From DATBDM01 sp034664425 (GTDB lineage: Bacteria > Actinomycetota > Thermoleophilia > Solirubrobacterales > Solirubrobacteraceae): 64,000 nucleotides of DNA. Both the position numbers and the translations under genes were made by a program. The notes under the pieces are model-generated. The model saw only the letters and a list, made by a program, of their open reading frames with translations. It was not told the DNA's origin and did not search any database. The DNA lies in the NCBI GenBank assembly GCA_034664425.1, contig JAXDHR010000075.1, positions 1 to 64,000 on the forward strand, given 5' to 3'. Positions 1-7,864 of this stretch are shown piece by piece; the first letter of the stretch is position 1; each line of letters starts with the position of its first letter.

Positions 1-699
1 AACGCCGACTGGGGCGTGACGCGCGAGGCGCAGGACGAGCTGGCAGCGGCGAGCCACCAGCACCTCGCCGCCGCCTACGACAGGGGCTTCTTCGACGACC
101 TCGTCACCCCCTACCTCGGGCTCGAGCGCGACCAGAACCTGCGCCCGGACTCGAGCGTCGAGAAGCTCGCGAAGCTCGGCACCGTGTTCGGCGACGAGTC
201 CACGATGACCGCGGGCAACTCGACGCCGCTGACCGACGGCGCGGCGCTCGTGCTCCTCGCCAGCGAGGACTGGGCGCAGCAGCGCCGGCTGCCGGCGCTC
301 GCCCGCTTCGTCGACGCCGAGTCCGCCGCGGTCGACTACGTCCACGGCGACGAGGGGCTGCTGATGGCGCCGCGCTACGCCGTCCCCCGCCTGCTCGAGC
401 GCAATGGGCTGACGCTGCAGGACTTCGACCTCTACGAGATCCACGAGGCGTTCGCCGGCCAGGTGCTGGCCACGCTCGCCGCCTGGGAGCAGGACGGCCT
501 CGGCGCGATCGACCGCGCCAAGCTCAACCCCAACGGCTCCTCGCTCGCCGTCGGGCATCCGTTCGCCGCCACCGGCGGCCGCATCCTGGCGACCGCGGCG
601 AAGGAGCTCTCCGAACGTGATTCGTCCGCGCCCGCACGGGCGCTGATCTCGATCTGCGCCGCGGGCGGCCAGGGCGTGGTGGCGATCCTCGAGCGATGA
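1..699 (+). CDS. acetyl-CoA C-acyltransferase (thiolase), 5' end outside window
   Basis: Thiolytic cleavage of 3-ketoacyl-CoA in fatty acid beta-oxidation, cytosolic. The reading frame is open from base 1 (N-A-D-W-G before the first GTG at 16), so the gene begins upstream; 232 C-terminal residues are visible. Three thiolase signatures are present: IHEAFAGQ (active-site His, the HEAFA form seen in FadI-type enzymes), NPNGSSLAVGHPFAATGGR (second active-site His) and CAAGGQG (proton-donating Cys). The N-terminal nucleophile Cys is outside the window. The stop overlaps the ATG of the next gene (ATGA), so the two were probably one fadA-fadE operon. Family assignment is secure; chain-length preference cannot be read. 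Confidence 0.93.
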   Translation, partial: NADWGVTREAQDELAAASHQHLAAAYDRGFFDDLVTPYLGLERDQNLRPDSSVEKLAKLGTVFGDESTMTAGNSTPLTDGAALVLLASEDWAQQRRLPALARFVDAESAAVDYVHGDEGLLMAPRYAVPRLLERNGLTLQDFDLYEIHEAFAGQVLATLAAWEQDGLGAIDRAKLNPNGSSLAVGHPFAATGGRILATAAKELSERDSSAPARALISICAAGGQGVVAILER

Positions 700-1265
700 G
701 CTTCGACCGCTCGCTGACGCCGGCGCAGCAGGAGCTCGTCGCGCGGACGCATCGCGTCGCGGAGGAGGTCGTCCGGCCGGTCGCCGCCCACGGCGCTGTC
801 CGCGATGGCCCAGTCGGCGATGTCCGAGCAGCTGCTGCGGTGGGCGCCCGAGTGCTTCGGGGCGCCCGGCGCGCTGAACGTGCTCGATGTCCAAGCTGCG
901 CGCGGCGCAGTCTGCCAGCGGATCCGCACGCAGGCGGGCCAGGTCTGCGGCGGTTGGGACTACATCACCGACCACCGGTCGAGAAGTGGTGCGGCGACGC
1001 GAAGCTCTGCACGATCTTCGAGGGCACGAGCGAGATCCAGCGGCTGGTGATCGGGCGCGCGCTCGCCGAGTCGGCGGGCGAGCGGCCGCTGCACCATCGC
1101 GGGCCGGGCGCGAAGATTCGCTTCGGCGCGCCGCTGCCGCACTCGCTCGGCCGCGGGACGCCGGCACGCTCGCGGGCCGGGATGGCCGGCCTGGGGATGG
1201 CCGAGCGCACCCCGCGCCCGCTGCTGCGGCTCGCGATGAACGTCCTGCAGCCGCCGAAGCGCTAG
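696..1265 (+). pseudogene. decayed acyl-CoA dehydrogenase
   Basis: The first 30 residues (MSFDRSLTPAQQELVARTHR...) and the last 100 (VEKWCGDAKLCTIFEG, then EIQRLVIGRALAES and a LHH...TPAR...AERTP tail) read as the two ends of a FadE-type acyl-CoA dehydrogenase. Intact enzymes of this family are about 380-420 residues; only about 190 codons remain. Family-like pieces from the centre (SEQLLRWAPECFGAPGAL and QVCGGWDYITDH) sit in a different frame at about 805-975. There is thus one frame change after the N-terminus and another just before PVEKW near 973, where a single base appears lost. The FAD/substrate core is missing. The gene lies ATGA-coupled behind the thiolase. I call it a pseudogene; sequencing error could explain single frameshifts but not the missing core. 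Confidence 0.8.
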
Positions 1266-1636
1266 GGGCGGTAGGAGCCGAACGACCACAGGTTGCCGTC
1301 GCGGTCGGCGAGCGTGCAGCCGCGGCCGCCGTAGTCCTGGTCCTCGGGCGCGCGCAGCGAGGTCGCGCCGGCGGCGACCGCGCGTGCGTGCACGGCGTCG
1401 ACGTCCTGATCGCGGTCGAGCACCCAGTAGAGGGCGGCACTGCCCGGCGCCTTGCCGAGGTCGTCCTCGCGCGGCGTTCCCGCCATCACCCAGCCGTCGC
1501 CGCGGCGCAACTGGGCGTGCTCGACGACGTCGCCCTCCCCGTAGACGGCGGTCGCCTCGAGCCCGAACGCCTCGACCCAGTGATCGAGGATCGCCCGCTC
1601 GGAGACGCGGATGGTGGGGATCACGGTGTCGGCCAT
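1262..1636 (-). CDS. VOC (glyoxalase/bleomycin-resistance fold) protein
   Basis: A 124-residue single-domain vicinal-oxygen-chelate protein of the PhnB/glyoxalase type. The N-terminal strand-helix (IPTIRVSERAILDHWVEAFG) and the C-terminal YGGRGCTLADRDGNLWSFGS are typical of the family, where the second half supplies metal or substrate contacts. Substrate unknown; members include glyoxalases, dioxygenases and resistance proteins. It ends on the tail of the pseudogene on the other strand (4-bp overlap) and starts 29 bases from the divergent NYN gene. A TACGGT -10 candidate at 1648-1643 lies 12 bases before the ATG, so the transcript may be leaderless. Confidence 0.8.
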   Translation of the reverse strand: MADTVIPTIRVSERAILDHWVEAFGLEATAVYGEGDVVEHAQLRRGDGWVMAGTPREDDLGKAPGSAALYWVLDRDQDVDAVHARAVAAGATSLRAPEDQDYGGRGCTLADRDGNLWSFGSYRP

Positions 1637-1642
1637 CGGCCG

Positions 1643-1658
1643 ACCGTACCCGTACGCT
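1643..1658. promoter_or_regulatory. overlapping divergent leaderless promoters
   Basis: Minus-strand TACGGT (1648-1643) sits 12 bases before the ATG of the VOC gene, and plus-strand TACGCT (1653-1658) 13 bases before the GTG of the NYN gene. At that spacing transcription would begin at or next to each start codon. No convincing -35 boxes are seen. Inference from position and from the same pattern elsewhere in the window. Confidence 0.4.
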
Positions 1659-1665
1659 TGCCGGC

Positions 1666-2238
1666 GTGCCGCCGCCCCCGCAGACCTTCCTGTTGATCGA
1701 CGGCGAGAACATCGACGCGACGCTCGGCGCCAGCCTGCTCGGCCGTCGTCCCGCCCCGGAGGAGCGCCCGCGCTGGGATCGGGTGCTCGAGCACGCGCGC
1801 ACGGCTTGGGGTCAGCCCGTGCGCGGCCTGTTCTTCCTCAACGGCACGACGCGGCTGCCGATGTCCTTCGTCCAGGCGCTCGCCGCGATGGGGTTCCGGC
1901 CCGTGCTGCTCTCAGGCCCGGCGGAGGTCAAGGTCGTCGACCTCGCGATCCAGAAGACGCTCGACGCCCTGCTCGAGCGCGGATCGGGCGACGTGCTGCT
2001 GGCCAGCCACGACGGCGACTTCGCGGCCGCACTGCACTCGCTGCTGGCTGCGGGCGGCGACCGCCGCGTCGGGCTGATCGGATTCCGCGAGCTGATCTCG
2101 GGCGCCCTCTCGGACCTCGGCACCGAAGGACTCGAGCTGTTCGACCTCGAGGACGACGTCGGCGCGTTCACCGTGTCGCTCCCGCGCGTGCGGATCATCC
2201 CGATCGAGCGCTTCGATCCCTGGACGCTGCTCGACTGA
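1666..2238 (+). CDS. NYN domain protein (PIN-like nuclease fold)
   Basis: A 190-residue NYN (LabA/Nedd4-BP1/YacP-type) protein. The family fold resembles PIN nucleases and is usually linked to RNA cleavage. Visible motifs: TFLLIDGENID at the N-terminus (first acidic residue of the site), a central VDLAIQKTLDALL helix, and DVLLASHDGDFAAAL (second acidic cluster). I chose GTG 1666 because the fold begins eight residues later, no upstream in-frame start has family-like sequence, and a TACGCT box lies 13 bases upstream. It overlaps nothing and stands alone. RNase activity is inferred from the family. Confidence 0.85.
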   Translation: MPPPPQTFLLIDGENIDATLGASLLGRRPAPEERPRWDRVLEHARTAWGQPVRGLFFLNGTTRLPMSFVQALAAMGFRPVLLSGPAEVKVVDLAIQKTLDALLERGSGDVLLASHDGDFAAALHSLLAAGGDRRVGLIGFRELISGALSDLGTEGLELFDLEDDVGAFTVSLPRVRIIPIERFDPWTLLD

Positions 2239-2317
2239 CGCCGTCGAGCCGGGCGAGCCGCCTTTGGCACTCCAGACGTAGCGCGCGGACGCTCGGTGGC
2301 GGTCGGGTGTCGACTTC

Positions 2318-2334
2318 TCCGCCTGGTGGGCGGA
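2318..2334 (+). terminator. weak hairpin after the NYN gene
   Basis: TCCGCC / GGCGGA, a 6-bp stem with a 5-base loop, about 80 bases after the NYN stop and followed by AAACC rather than a U tract on the plus strand. It could help terminate or may be chance in GC-rich DNA. The rest of 2239-2368 shows only a CACACT -10 candidate at 2357, 12 bases before the next ATG. Confidence 0.25.
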
Positions 2335-2368
2335 AACCGCGACACGCGGACCTCGCCACACTGAATCG

Positions 2369-3244
2369 ATGCGCCGGACGCTCACCCTCGCCGCGCTCGC
2401 CGTCGCGCTCGCCGGCTGCGGCGGCGGCGGACATCCCCGCGCCGCGACGGGCGCGGCGCCCGCCACGCCGACCGCGGCGCCCGGCCGGCCCGAGGCGACT
2501 CCCCAGCCGCCCGACGCCACCAGCGCACGCGGCATCGCAACGGCCCTGACCGCCGCCCACGACAGGACCGCCCGCGCGGTCGACGCGTGGCGGCGCAGCG
2601 GACGCACGCGGACGGGCGACGCGCCGGCCACCCTCCAGCGGGCCGCCCGCCTCGAGCAGGATTTGTACCGCCGGCTCGCCACCCGCCCCGGGCTCGCCGC
2701 CCGCACGCTCGCGCGCATCACCGACGCGGCCACGCGGTCCGAGGCCCGCGACGTGCTCGCCGCCCAGCGGGCGCTGCACGTCCTCAACGCCCCGCAGCGC
2801 ACCCGCGCGGCGCAGCGCGCGATCCGCCTGCAGCCCGCCGAGTCCGCGGCGCGCCTGCTCGCCGACTACCGCGAGGGCGAGCGGCGCTCGGGCGTCCCCT
2901 GGAGCCTGCTCGCCGCCGTCAACCTCGTCGAGTCGGACTTCGGCCGCCTGCGCAACGACTCGATCGCCGGTGCCCAGGGACCGATGCAGTTCATCCCGGC
3001 CACGTGGGCGAGCTACGGGCGCGGTGGCGACGTCCACGACCCGCGCGCCGCGATCCTCGGCGCCGCGCGCTTCCTCGCCGCGGCCGGCGCACCGGCGCAC
3101 ACGAGTCAGGCGCTCTACCGCTACAACCCCTCGCCGCTCTACGTCACAGCGGTCTCCCGCTACGCGCACCGGATCGCGGCCGACCCGCACGCCTTCTACG
3201 CGTTCTACGCCTGGCGGGCGCCCGTCACCAGGAGGCGCGGATGA
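2369..3244 (+). CDS. lytic transglycosylase-like lipoprotein (SLT domain)
   Basis: A 291-residue exported protein. The signal peptide ends in a lipobox (ALAGCGG, Cys at about residue 17), followed by an Ala/Pro/Thr-rich linker. The C-terminal domain (about residues 170-270) has the SLT lysozyme-like motifs: SLLAAVNLVESDFG with the catalytic Glu, GAQGPMQFIPATW, and Y..NPS..YV. It probably cleaves peptidoglycan glycan strands at the membrane face. The middle helical region (about 60-165) resembles no domain I know. Stop and tail overlap the oppositely oriented transhydrogenase by 20 bases. A CACACT -10 candidate 12 bases before the ATG suggests a leaderless transcript. Confidence 0.85.
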   Translation: MRRTLTLAALAVALAGCGGGGHPRAATGAAPATPTAAPGRPEATPQPPDATSARGIATALTAAHDRTARAVDAWRRSGRTRTGDAPATLQRAARLEQDLYRRLATRPGLAARTLARITDAATRSEARDVLAAQRALHVLNAPQRTRAAQRAIRLQPAESAARLLADYREGERRSGVPWSLLAAVNLVESDFGRLRNDSIAGAQGPMQFIPATWASYGRGGDVHDPRAAILGAARFLAAAGAPAHTSQALYRYNPSPLYVTAVSRYAHRIAADPHAFYAFYAWRAPVTRRRG

Positions 3245-4484
3245 TCTCGGCCAGATCGTCGGCGCTCGGCTCGCGCGGCGCGATCACCAGCAACCGCTGC
3301 TGGCGCAGCGCCCCCTCGACGAGCGCATCGAGGTCCTGCTCGCCGTAGCCGAGCTCGGCGACGCCCGACGGTGCCCCGACGTCGCGCATCAGCGCGCTCA
3401 GCACGTTCGGCAGCGCATCCGGCCCGCTGCCGGCGGACTCGCCGCCGAGAAGCCGCGCGACGTGCTCGTGGCGCTCGGGCGCAGCCTCGTAGGTGAACCG
3501 GAACGCCGCAGGCGCGGTGACGATCACCGAGAAGCCATGCGGGACGAACGGATGGTCGTCGGGGTAGCCGGCCGGCTGGTAGGACGGCGCCAAGCCGGCG
3601 ATCGGATACGCGCAGGCGTGCGGGATGTGCACGCCCGCCGAGCCGAACCCGACGCCCGCCATCGTCGCCGCGAGCATCATCAGCCCGCGCGCCTCGACGT
3701 CATCCGCGTGGGCGACCGCGCGGCGCAGGTAGCGGCCGCCGTACTCGAGGGCCTTCGCCGACCACACGTCGGCAACCGGGTTCGCCCCCTGGTAGGGCGG
3801 GCGCTCGTCGGGCGTGGCCGGCCGTGGGCGGGCGTCGAACGGCCGCGACAGGAACGACTCGGCGGCGTGGCAGACGACGTCCAGGCCCGTCGCGGCGGCG
3901 ACCTGCGAGGGCATCGTGCGCGTCAGCTCCGGGTCGACGATCGCCTGCGACGGGCGCAGGTAGCGATGCGAGATGCCGGTCTTGACCCGCAGCTCGGGCA
4001 CGTCGAGGACGGCCACCGTCGTCGCCTCCGAGCCGGTGCCCGACGTCGTCGGGATCGCCAGGTGAGGGCGCAGTGGCGCGCGCGGCTTGCGCCCCTCGCC
4101 GACCGGCGGGTTGACGTAGTCCATCACCGGCGCCGGGTCCGAGACGATCAGGTCGGCGACCTTGGCGGTGTCGATCGCGGTGCCGCCGCCCACCGACACG
4201 AAGCCGTCGACGCCGGCGTCGCGCGCGAAGTCCGCCGCGGCCTGGAAGGACTCGAGCGTCGGCTCCACCCGCGCTCGATCGTAGACCTCGACCGCGATCC
4301 CCTCGGCCTCGATCGACGCACGGACGCGGTCCGGGATGCCGAGCGCGGCGACGCCGGGATCGGTGACCAGCAGCGCGCGGGCCACGCCGAGGCGCTTGAG
4401 CTCCCAGCCCGCGTCGGCCACGGCCCCAGCGCCGTACTTGACCGGGGTCGCCTCGAGCGTGAAGACAGTCTCGTGGTCGACCAT
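3225..4484 (-). CDS. hydroxyacid-oxoacid transhydrogenase (iron-containing ADH family)
   Basis: A 419-residue group III alcohol dehydrogenase closely resembling the ADHFE1/HOT type, which transfers hydride between 4-hydroxybutyrate and 2-oxoglutarate without free NAD. Nucleotide motif VGGGTAIDTAKVA; IPTTSGTGSEAT; metal ligands expected in GLDVVCHAAES (Asp, His), GVHIPHACAYPI (His) and DHPFVPHGFSV (His). The PYQGANPVADVW and PERHEHVARLLGG segments are HOT-specific rather than general ADH. I chose ATG 4484 (MVDHETVFTLEATPVKYG), which matches the family N-terminus; an in-frame start at 4544 would add a 20-residue extension running into the divergent gene. Substrate is inferred from subfamily resemblance. 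Confidence 0.88.
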   Translation of the reverse strand: MVDHETVFTLEATPVKYGAGAVADAGWELKRLGVARALLVTDPGVAALGIPDRVRASIEAEGIAVEVYDRARVEPTLESFQAAADFARDAGVDGFVSVGGGTAIDTAKVADLIVSDPAPVMDYVNPPVGEGRKPRAPLRPHLAIPTTSGTGSEATTVAVLDVPELRVKTGISHRYLRPSQAIVDPELTRTMPSQVAAATGLDVVCHAAESFLSRPFDARPRPATPDERPPYQGANPVADVWSAKALEYGGRYLRRAVAHADDVEARGLMMLAATMAGVGFGSAGVHIPHACAYPIAGLAPSYQPAGYPDDHPFVPHGFSVIVTAPAAFRFTYEAAPERHEHVARLLGGESAGSGPDALPNVLSALMRDVGAPSGVAELGYGEQDLDALVEGALRQQRLLVIAPREPSADDLAEIIRASW

Positions 4485-4515
4485 CAGGCGCGCCACGCTA
4501 CAGATCGGCAGACTG

Positions 4516-5241
4516 ATGCGCGTGGCCCCCGCCGATCCCGTCATGGTCCCACCCCCCAGCTCCGGCCGTGTCTACGTCCATCCCGTCACGCCCGGGCTCG
4601 GCGACGTCGCACCGGACCGCCGGGCCCGCCTCGACGCGATAGCCCGCTGGCTGCAGGACGCCGCCTGGGCCGACGTGGTCGACTCGGGCATCCCCGACGA
4701 CGGCGTCTGGGTCGTGCGCCGGATGGAGCTCGTGGCCGAGCGCTTCCCGCGCTTCTGGGAGCCGCTCGAGCTCGCGACGTTCTGCTCGGGGACCGGGCCG
4801 CTCTGGGCCGAGCGGCGGACCACCGTGCGCGGCGCCGAGGGCGGCCACGTCGAGGCCGCCGCGCTGTGGGTCCACCTCGACCCCGACGGCGCCCGCCCGC
4901 GCCCGCTGCCCGAGGGCTTCGAGACGGTCTACGGCGCCGCGGCGCAGGGCCGCCGCGTCCGCGCCCGCCTCCAGCATCCCGCCGCGCCGCCGGCTGACGC
5001 CGAGGCGACCGCCTGGAGCTTCCGCGCCGCCGACCTCGACATGGCCCGACACGTCAACAACGCCACCTACTGGACCGTCGCCGAAGAGGAGCTGGCCGGC
5101 CGCGACCCGGGCGACGGCTTCCGCGCCACGATCGAGCATCGCGCGCCCGGTGGCGCCGGACCCGCCCGCATCGCCGCCGCGGGGGCGCATCGGTGGGTGC
5201 TCGATGAGGACGGCACCGTGCTCGCGACCTTCGAGCTGTGA
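4516..5241 (+). CDS. acyl-ACP thioesterase family protein
   Basis: A 241-residue double hot-dog protein of the FatA/FatB-like acyl-ACP thioesterase family, releasing free fatty acids from acyl-ACP. The N-terminal hot-dog half carries VWVVRRMELVAERFPRFWE; the C-terminal half has FRAADLDMARHVNNATYW, the DxxxHVNN motif of the family. The start could be ATG 4516 or 4543; neither has a good Shine-Dalgarno. It is divergent from the transhydrogenase and followed 18 bases later by an aldo/keto reductase and then a second, single hot-dog thioesterase. The grouping hints at acyl-chain handling, but substrate is unknown. Confidence 0.78.
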   Translation: MRVAPADPVMVPPPSSGRVYVHPVTPGLGDVAPDRRARLDAIARWLQDAAWADVVDSGIPDDGVWVVRRMELVAERFPRFWEPLELATFCSGTGPLWAERRTTVRGAEGGHVEAAALWVHLDPDGARPRPLPEGFETVYGAAAQGRRVRARLQHPAAPPADAEATAWSFRAADLDMARHVNNATYWTVAEEELAGRDPGDGFRATIEHRAPGGAGPARIAAAGAHRWVLDEDGTVLATFEL

Positions 5242-5259
5242 GCGGGGTAGACGAACCTC

Positions 5260-6201
5260 ATGCCACGACTCGGACAGACTGACCTCGACGTCTTCGGCCT
5301 CTGCCTCGGCGGCAACGTCTTCGGCTGGACCGCGGACGAACGCGGGTCCTTCGCCGTCCTCGACGCCTACGTCCAGGCGGGCGGAAACTTCATCGACACG
5401 GCGAACTCCTACCTCGTCAAGGGCGGGGAGTCGGAGACCATCATCGGCCGCTGGATGGCCGACCGCGGCAACCGCGACGAGATCGTCGTCGCCACCAAGG
5501 TCGGGTCCTCCAGGGAGAAGCTCGCCGGCGAGGTCGGCCTGAGCCCCGACGCGATCGCCAAGGCCGCGCGCTCGTCGCTGAAGCGCCTGCAGACCGATCG
5601 CATCGACCTCCTCTACGCCCACAAGCCGGATCCGGAGACCCCGCTCGAGCAGACGCTGCGCGCGTTTGACCAGCTCGTCCGCGATGGGCTCGTGCGCCAC
5701 ATCGGCTTCTCCAACCACTCCGCCGAGCAGCTCGAGGAGGCGATCGCGATCACGGAGCGCGAGGACCTCGCCCGGATCCGCGTGCTGCAGGATCACTACA
5801 ACCTGCTCGAGCGCGACTTCGAGGAGGAGCTCGCGCCGCTGGTGGCCCGGCACGACCTCGTCGAGGCCCCCTACTACGGCCTCGCGAAGGGCTTCCTGAC
5901 GGGCAAGTACCGGCCCGGCGGCGACGCGGTGGAGAGCCGGCGGGCCGAGGGCGCCGGCGCCTACCTCGAGGATCCGCGCGGCATCGCGGTGCTCGAGGCA
6001 CTCGATGAGATCGCCCACGACCGCGACGTCTCGCTCGCGGCGATCGCGCTCGCCTGGTTGCGCACACGGCCGGGGGTCGTCGCCCCGATCGCCAGCGCGC
6101 GCACCCCGGAGCAGCTCGCCGAGATCCTCCCCTCCGCCGAGCTCGAGCTGTCCGGCGAGGAGGCCGACCGCCTGACCGCCGCCGGGCAGGCCGCGGTGTG
6201 A
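5260..6201 (+). CDS. aldo/keto reductase
   Basis: A 313-residue NADPH-dependent (beta/alpha)8 oxidoreductase. The catalytic tetrad is visible: Asp and Tyr in FIDTANSYLVKGG, Lys in IVVATKVGSS, His in LLYAHKPDPETPL. The C-terminal VAPIASARTPEQLAEIL is the phosphate-binding segment. It resembles the YajO/general stress 69 branch. The stop overlaps the GTG of the next gene (GTGA), so it is co-translated with a thioesterase. Substrate unknown. Confidence 0.9.
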   Translation: MPRLGQTDLDVFGLCLGGNVFGWTADERGSFAVLDAYVQAGGNFIDTANSYLVKGGESETIIGRWMADRGNRDEIVVATKVGSSREKLAGEVGLSPDAIAKAARSSLKRLQTDRIDLLYAHKPDPETPLEQTLRAFDQLVRDGLVRHIGFSNHSAEQLEEAIAITEREDLARIRVLQDHYNLLERDFEEELAPLVARHDLVEAPYYGLAKGFLTGKYRPGGDAVESRRAEGAGAYLEDPRGIAVLEALDEIAHDRDVSLAAIALAWLRTRPGVVAPIASARTPEQLAEILPSAELELSGEEADRLTAAGQAAV

Positions 6202-6623
6202 GCGGCCGTGCCGGCTACCCGCACGCGCTGGCCATCGCGACGCGCTGGATGGACAACGACGTCTACGGCCATGTCAACAACGTCCAGTACTACTCGTACT
6301 TCGACACGGTGATCAACGAGTACCTGATCTCCGACGGCGGCCTCGACATCCATGCGGGCGCGGTCATCGGCCTGTGCGCGGAGTCGCACTGCGCCTACAA
6401 GGCCGCGCTGGCGTTCCCCGAGACCGTCCACGCGGGGCTGCGCGTCACGAAGCTCGGGCGCACGAGCGTCCGTTACGAGATCGGCCTGTTCCGCGGCGAG
6501 GACGCCGAGCCCGTCGCCGAGGGCTGGTTCGTCCACGTCTTCGTCGACCGCGAGCAGCGGCGCCCGGCGGAGATCCCGGAGCCGCTGCGCGCGGCGCTTT
6601 CACGGCTGGTCGTCGCCGGCTGA
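6198..6623 (+). CDS. acyl-CoA thioesterase (4-hydroxybenzoyl-CoA thioesterase type)
   Basis: A 141-residue single hot-dog domain. RWMDNDVYGHVNNVQYYSYF contains the Asp-x-x-x-x-HVNN signature of YbgC/4HBT enzymes, which hydrolyse acyl-CoA thioesters in the cytosol. GTG 6198 overlaps the upstream stop (GTGA) and the stop overlaps the MOSC gene (TGATG), so three genes are translationally coupled. Specificity cannot be told. Confidence 0.87.
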   Translation: MSGRAGYPHALAIATRWMDNDVYGHVNNVQYYSYFDTVINEYLISDGGLDIHAGAVIGLCAESHCAYKAALAFPETVHAGLRVTKLGRTSVRYEIGLFRGEDAEPVAEGWFVHVFVDREQRRPAEIPEPLRAALSRLVVAG

Positions 6624-7261
6624 TGGCGCGTGTCCGTTCCGTCAACGTCGGCCGGCCGGAGCAGGTCCACGTCCGTCGCGGCCGCCCGATCCACAGCGCG
6701 ATCGGCAAGGCTCCGGTCGACGGGCGCGTGCGCGTCGAGGGCGTCAACGTGGCCGGCGACGACCAGGCCGACCGGCTCGTCCACGGCGGCCCGGACAAGG
6801 CGGTCTACGCGTACGCGATCGAGGACGTCCGCTGGTGGGAGGCCGAGCTGGACCGCGCGCTCCCGCAGGGCATGTTCGGCGAGAACCTCACCACCGAGGG
6901 AGTCGACGTCACCGGCGCGGTGATCGGCGAGCACTGGCGCATCGGCACCGTCGAGCTCGAGGTCTGCCAGCCGCGCCAGCCCTGCTTCAAGCTCGGCCTG
7001 CGCTTCGGCGATCCGCTGATGCTGCGCCGCTTCGCCCGCGCGTCGCGGCCCGGGGCCTACCTGCGGATCGTCCGCGAGGGCGAGCTGGGCGCGGGCGACA
7101 CGGTCGAGATCCTCTCGCGCCCCGGGCACGGCGTCACGATCGGCATCGTCGGCGACGCGATCCTGCTCGACGACACGCTGCTCGACCGCGCCGCGCAGGC
7201 GCCGGAGCTGCCCGAGTCGCTCGCCGCCTGGCTGCGCGAGCGCGCGGCCGAGCTCGCCTAG
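6623..7261 (+). CDS. MOSC domain protein (YiiM-like)
   Basis: A 212-residue MOSC-domain protein. The family takes part in molybdenum-cofactor or sulfur-carrier chemistry. ADRLVHGGPDKAVYAY (the V-H-G-G-x-D-K motif), MFGENLTTEG and CQPRQPCFKLGLRFG (the conserved Cys pair) are visible. ATG 6623 shares its A with the upstream TGA. The tail overlaps the convergent PNPOx gene by 4 bases. Like E. coli YiiM it may relate to N-hydroxylated base detoxification, but that is family inference. Confidence 0.88.
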   Translation: MARVRSVNVGRPEQVHVRRGRPIHSAIGKAPVDGRVRVEGVNVAGDDQADRLVHGGPDKAVYAYAIEDVRWWEAELDRALPQGMFGENLTTEGVDVTGAVIGEHWRIGTVELEVCQPRQPCFKLGLRFGDPLMLRRFARASRPGAYLRIVREGELGAGDTVEILSRPGHGVTIGIVGDAILLDDTLLDRAAQAPELPESLAAWLRERAAELA

Positions 7262-7857
7262 GCCTGGGTCTTGCCGAAGCCGGCGGGCACGGCGGGCAGG
7301 CCGTCGAGGCTGCGGGCGTTGCGCGTCGCCTCGAAGGCCCGCAGCTCGCCCGGGCCGCCCGTCGCGCGCAGCCGCTTGGCCGAGGAGAGCGGCAGATGCT
7401 CCCGCTCGCCCTCGTAGGTCATCCGAGGGACGCGGTAGCCGCACGAGTCGGCAACCCGGGTGACGTCCACATCGACGATCGCCCGCCGCGCCTCGGGGAT
7501 CGTCGGGTCCTCGAAGTCAAAGCGCTCGAGCAGCGCGCCGAACTCGGGCTCGCCGGCCATCCGAACCCGCGCGCTGCCGTGCAGGCGGAGGATCCGGGGC
7601 GGCCCCTCGAACGCGCACAGCATCACGACGATGCGGCCGTTCTCGCGCACGTGGGCGAGCGTCTCGGCACCCGAGCCCATGGCGTCGAGGTAGGCCACCC
7701 GGTGCGCATCGATCACCTGCAGCGAGCCGATCGGCCCCTTCGGCGAGACGTTGACGTGCCCGTCGGCGTCCAGCGGCGCCGTGCCGACGAAGAACAGCGG
7801 CTGGCGCGCGATCCACTCGCGCTGCTGGTCCTCGATGCCCTCGTAGACGCGCCCCAT
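7258..7857 (-). CDS. pyridoxamine 5'-phosphate oxidase-like flavoprotein
   Basis: A 199-residue split-barrel FMN-binding protein. FVGTAPLDADGHVNVSPKGP and GSGAETLAHVRENGRIVVML are characteristic of actinobacterial PNPOx/F420-like proteins with the VSPKG motif. ATG 7857 (MGRVYEGI) is preferred because homologs begin there; a GTG at 7875 would overlap the upstream terC stop. It follows terC on the same strand within 10 bases, so it is likely co-transcribed from the riboswitch-controlled promoter. The function of this subgroup is not established. Confidence 0.82.
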   Translation of the reverse strand: MGRVYEGIEDQQREWIARQPLFFVGTAPLDADGHVNVSPKGPIGSLQVIDAHRVAYLDAMGSGAETLAHVRENGRIVVMLCAFEGPPRILRLHGSARVRMAGEPEFGALLERFDFEDPTIPEARRAIVDVDVTRVADSCGYRVPRMTYEGEREHLPLSSAKRLRATGGPGELRAFEATRNARSLDGLPAVPAGFGKTQA

Positions 7858-7864
7858 GCCCGGA

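Noticed and set aside
1384..1665. N-terminal extension of the NYN protein
   Set aside because: Arg-rich translation of the VOC gene's antisense strand; the NYN fold begins right after GTG 1666.
4485..4544. 20-residue N-terminal extension of the transhydrogenase
   Set aside because: It would overlap the divergent thioesterase start and has no family similarity; MVDHETVFTL at 4484 fits the family.
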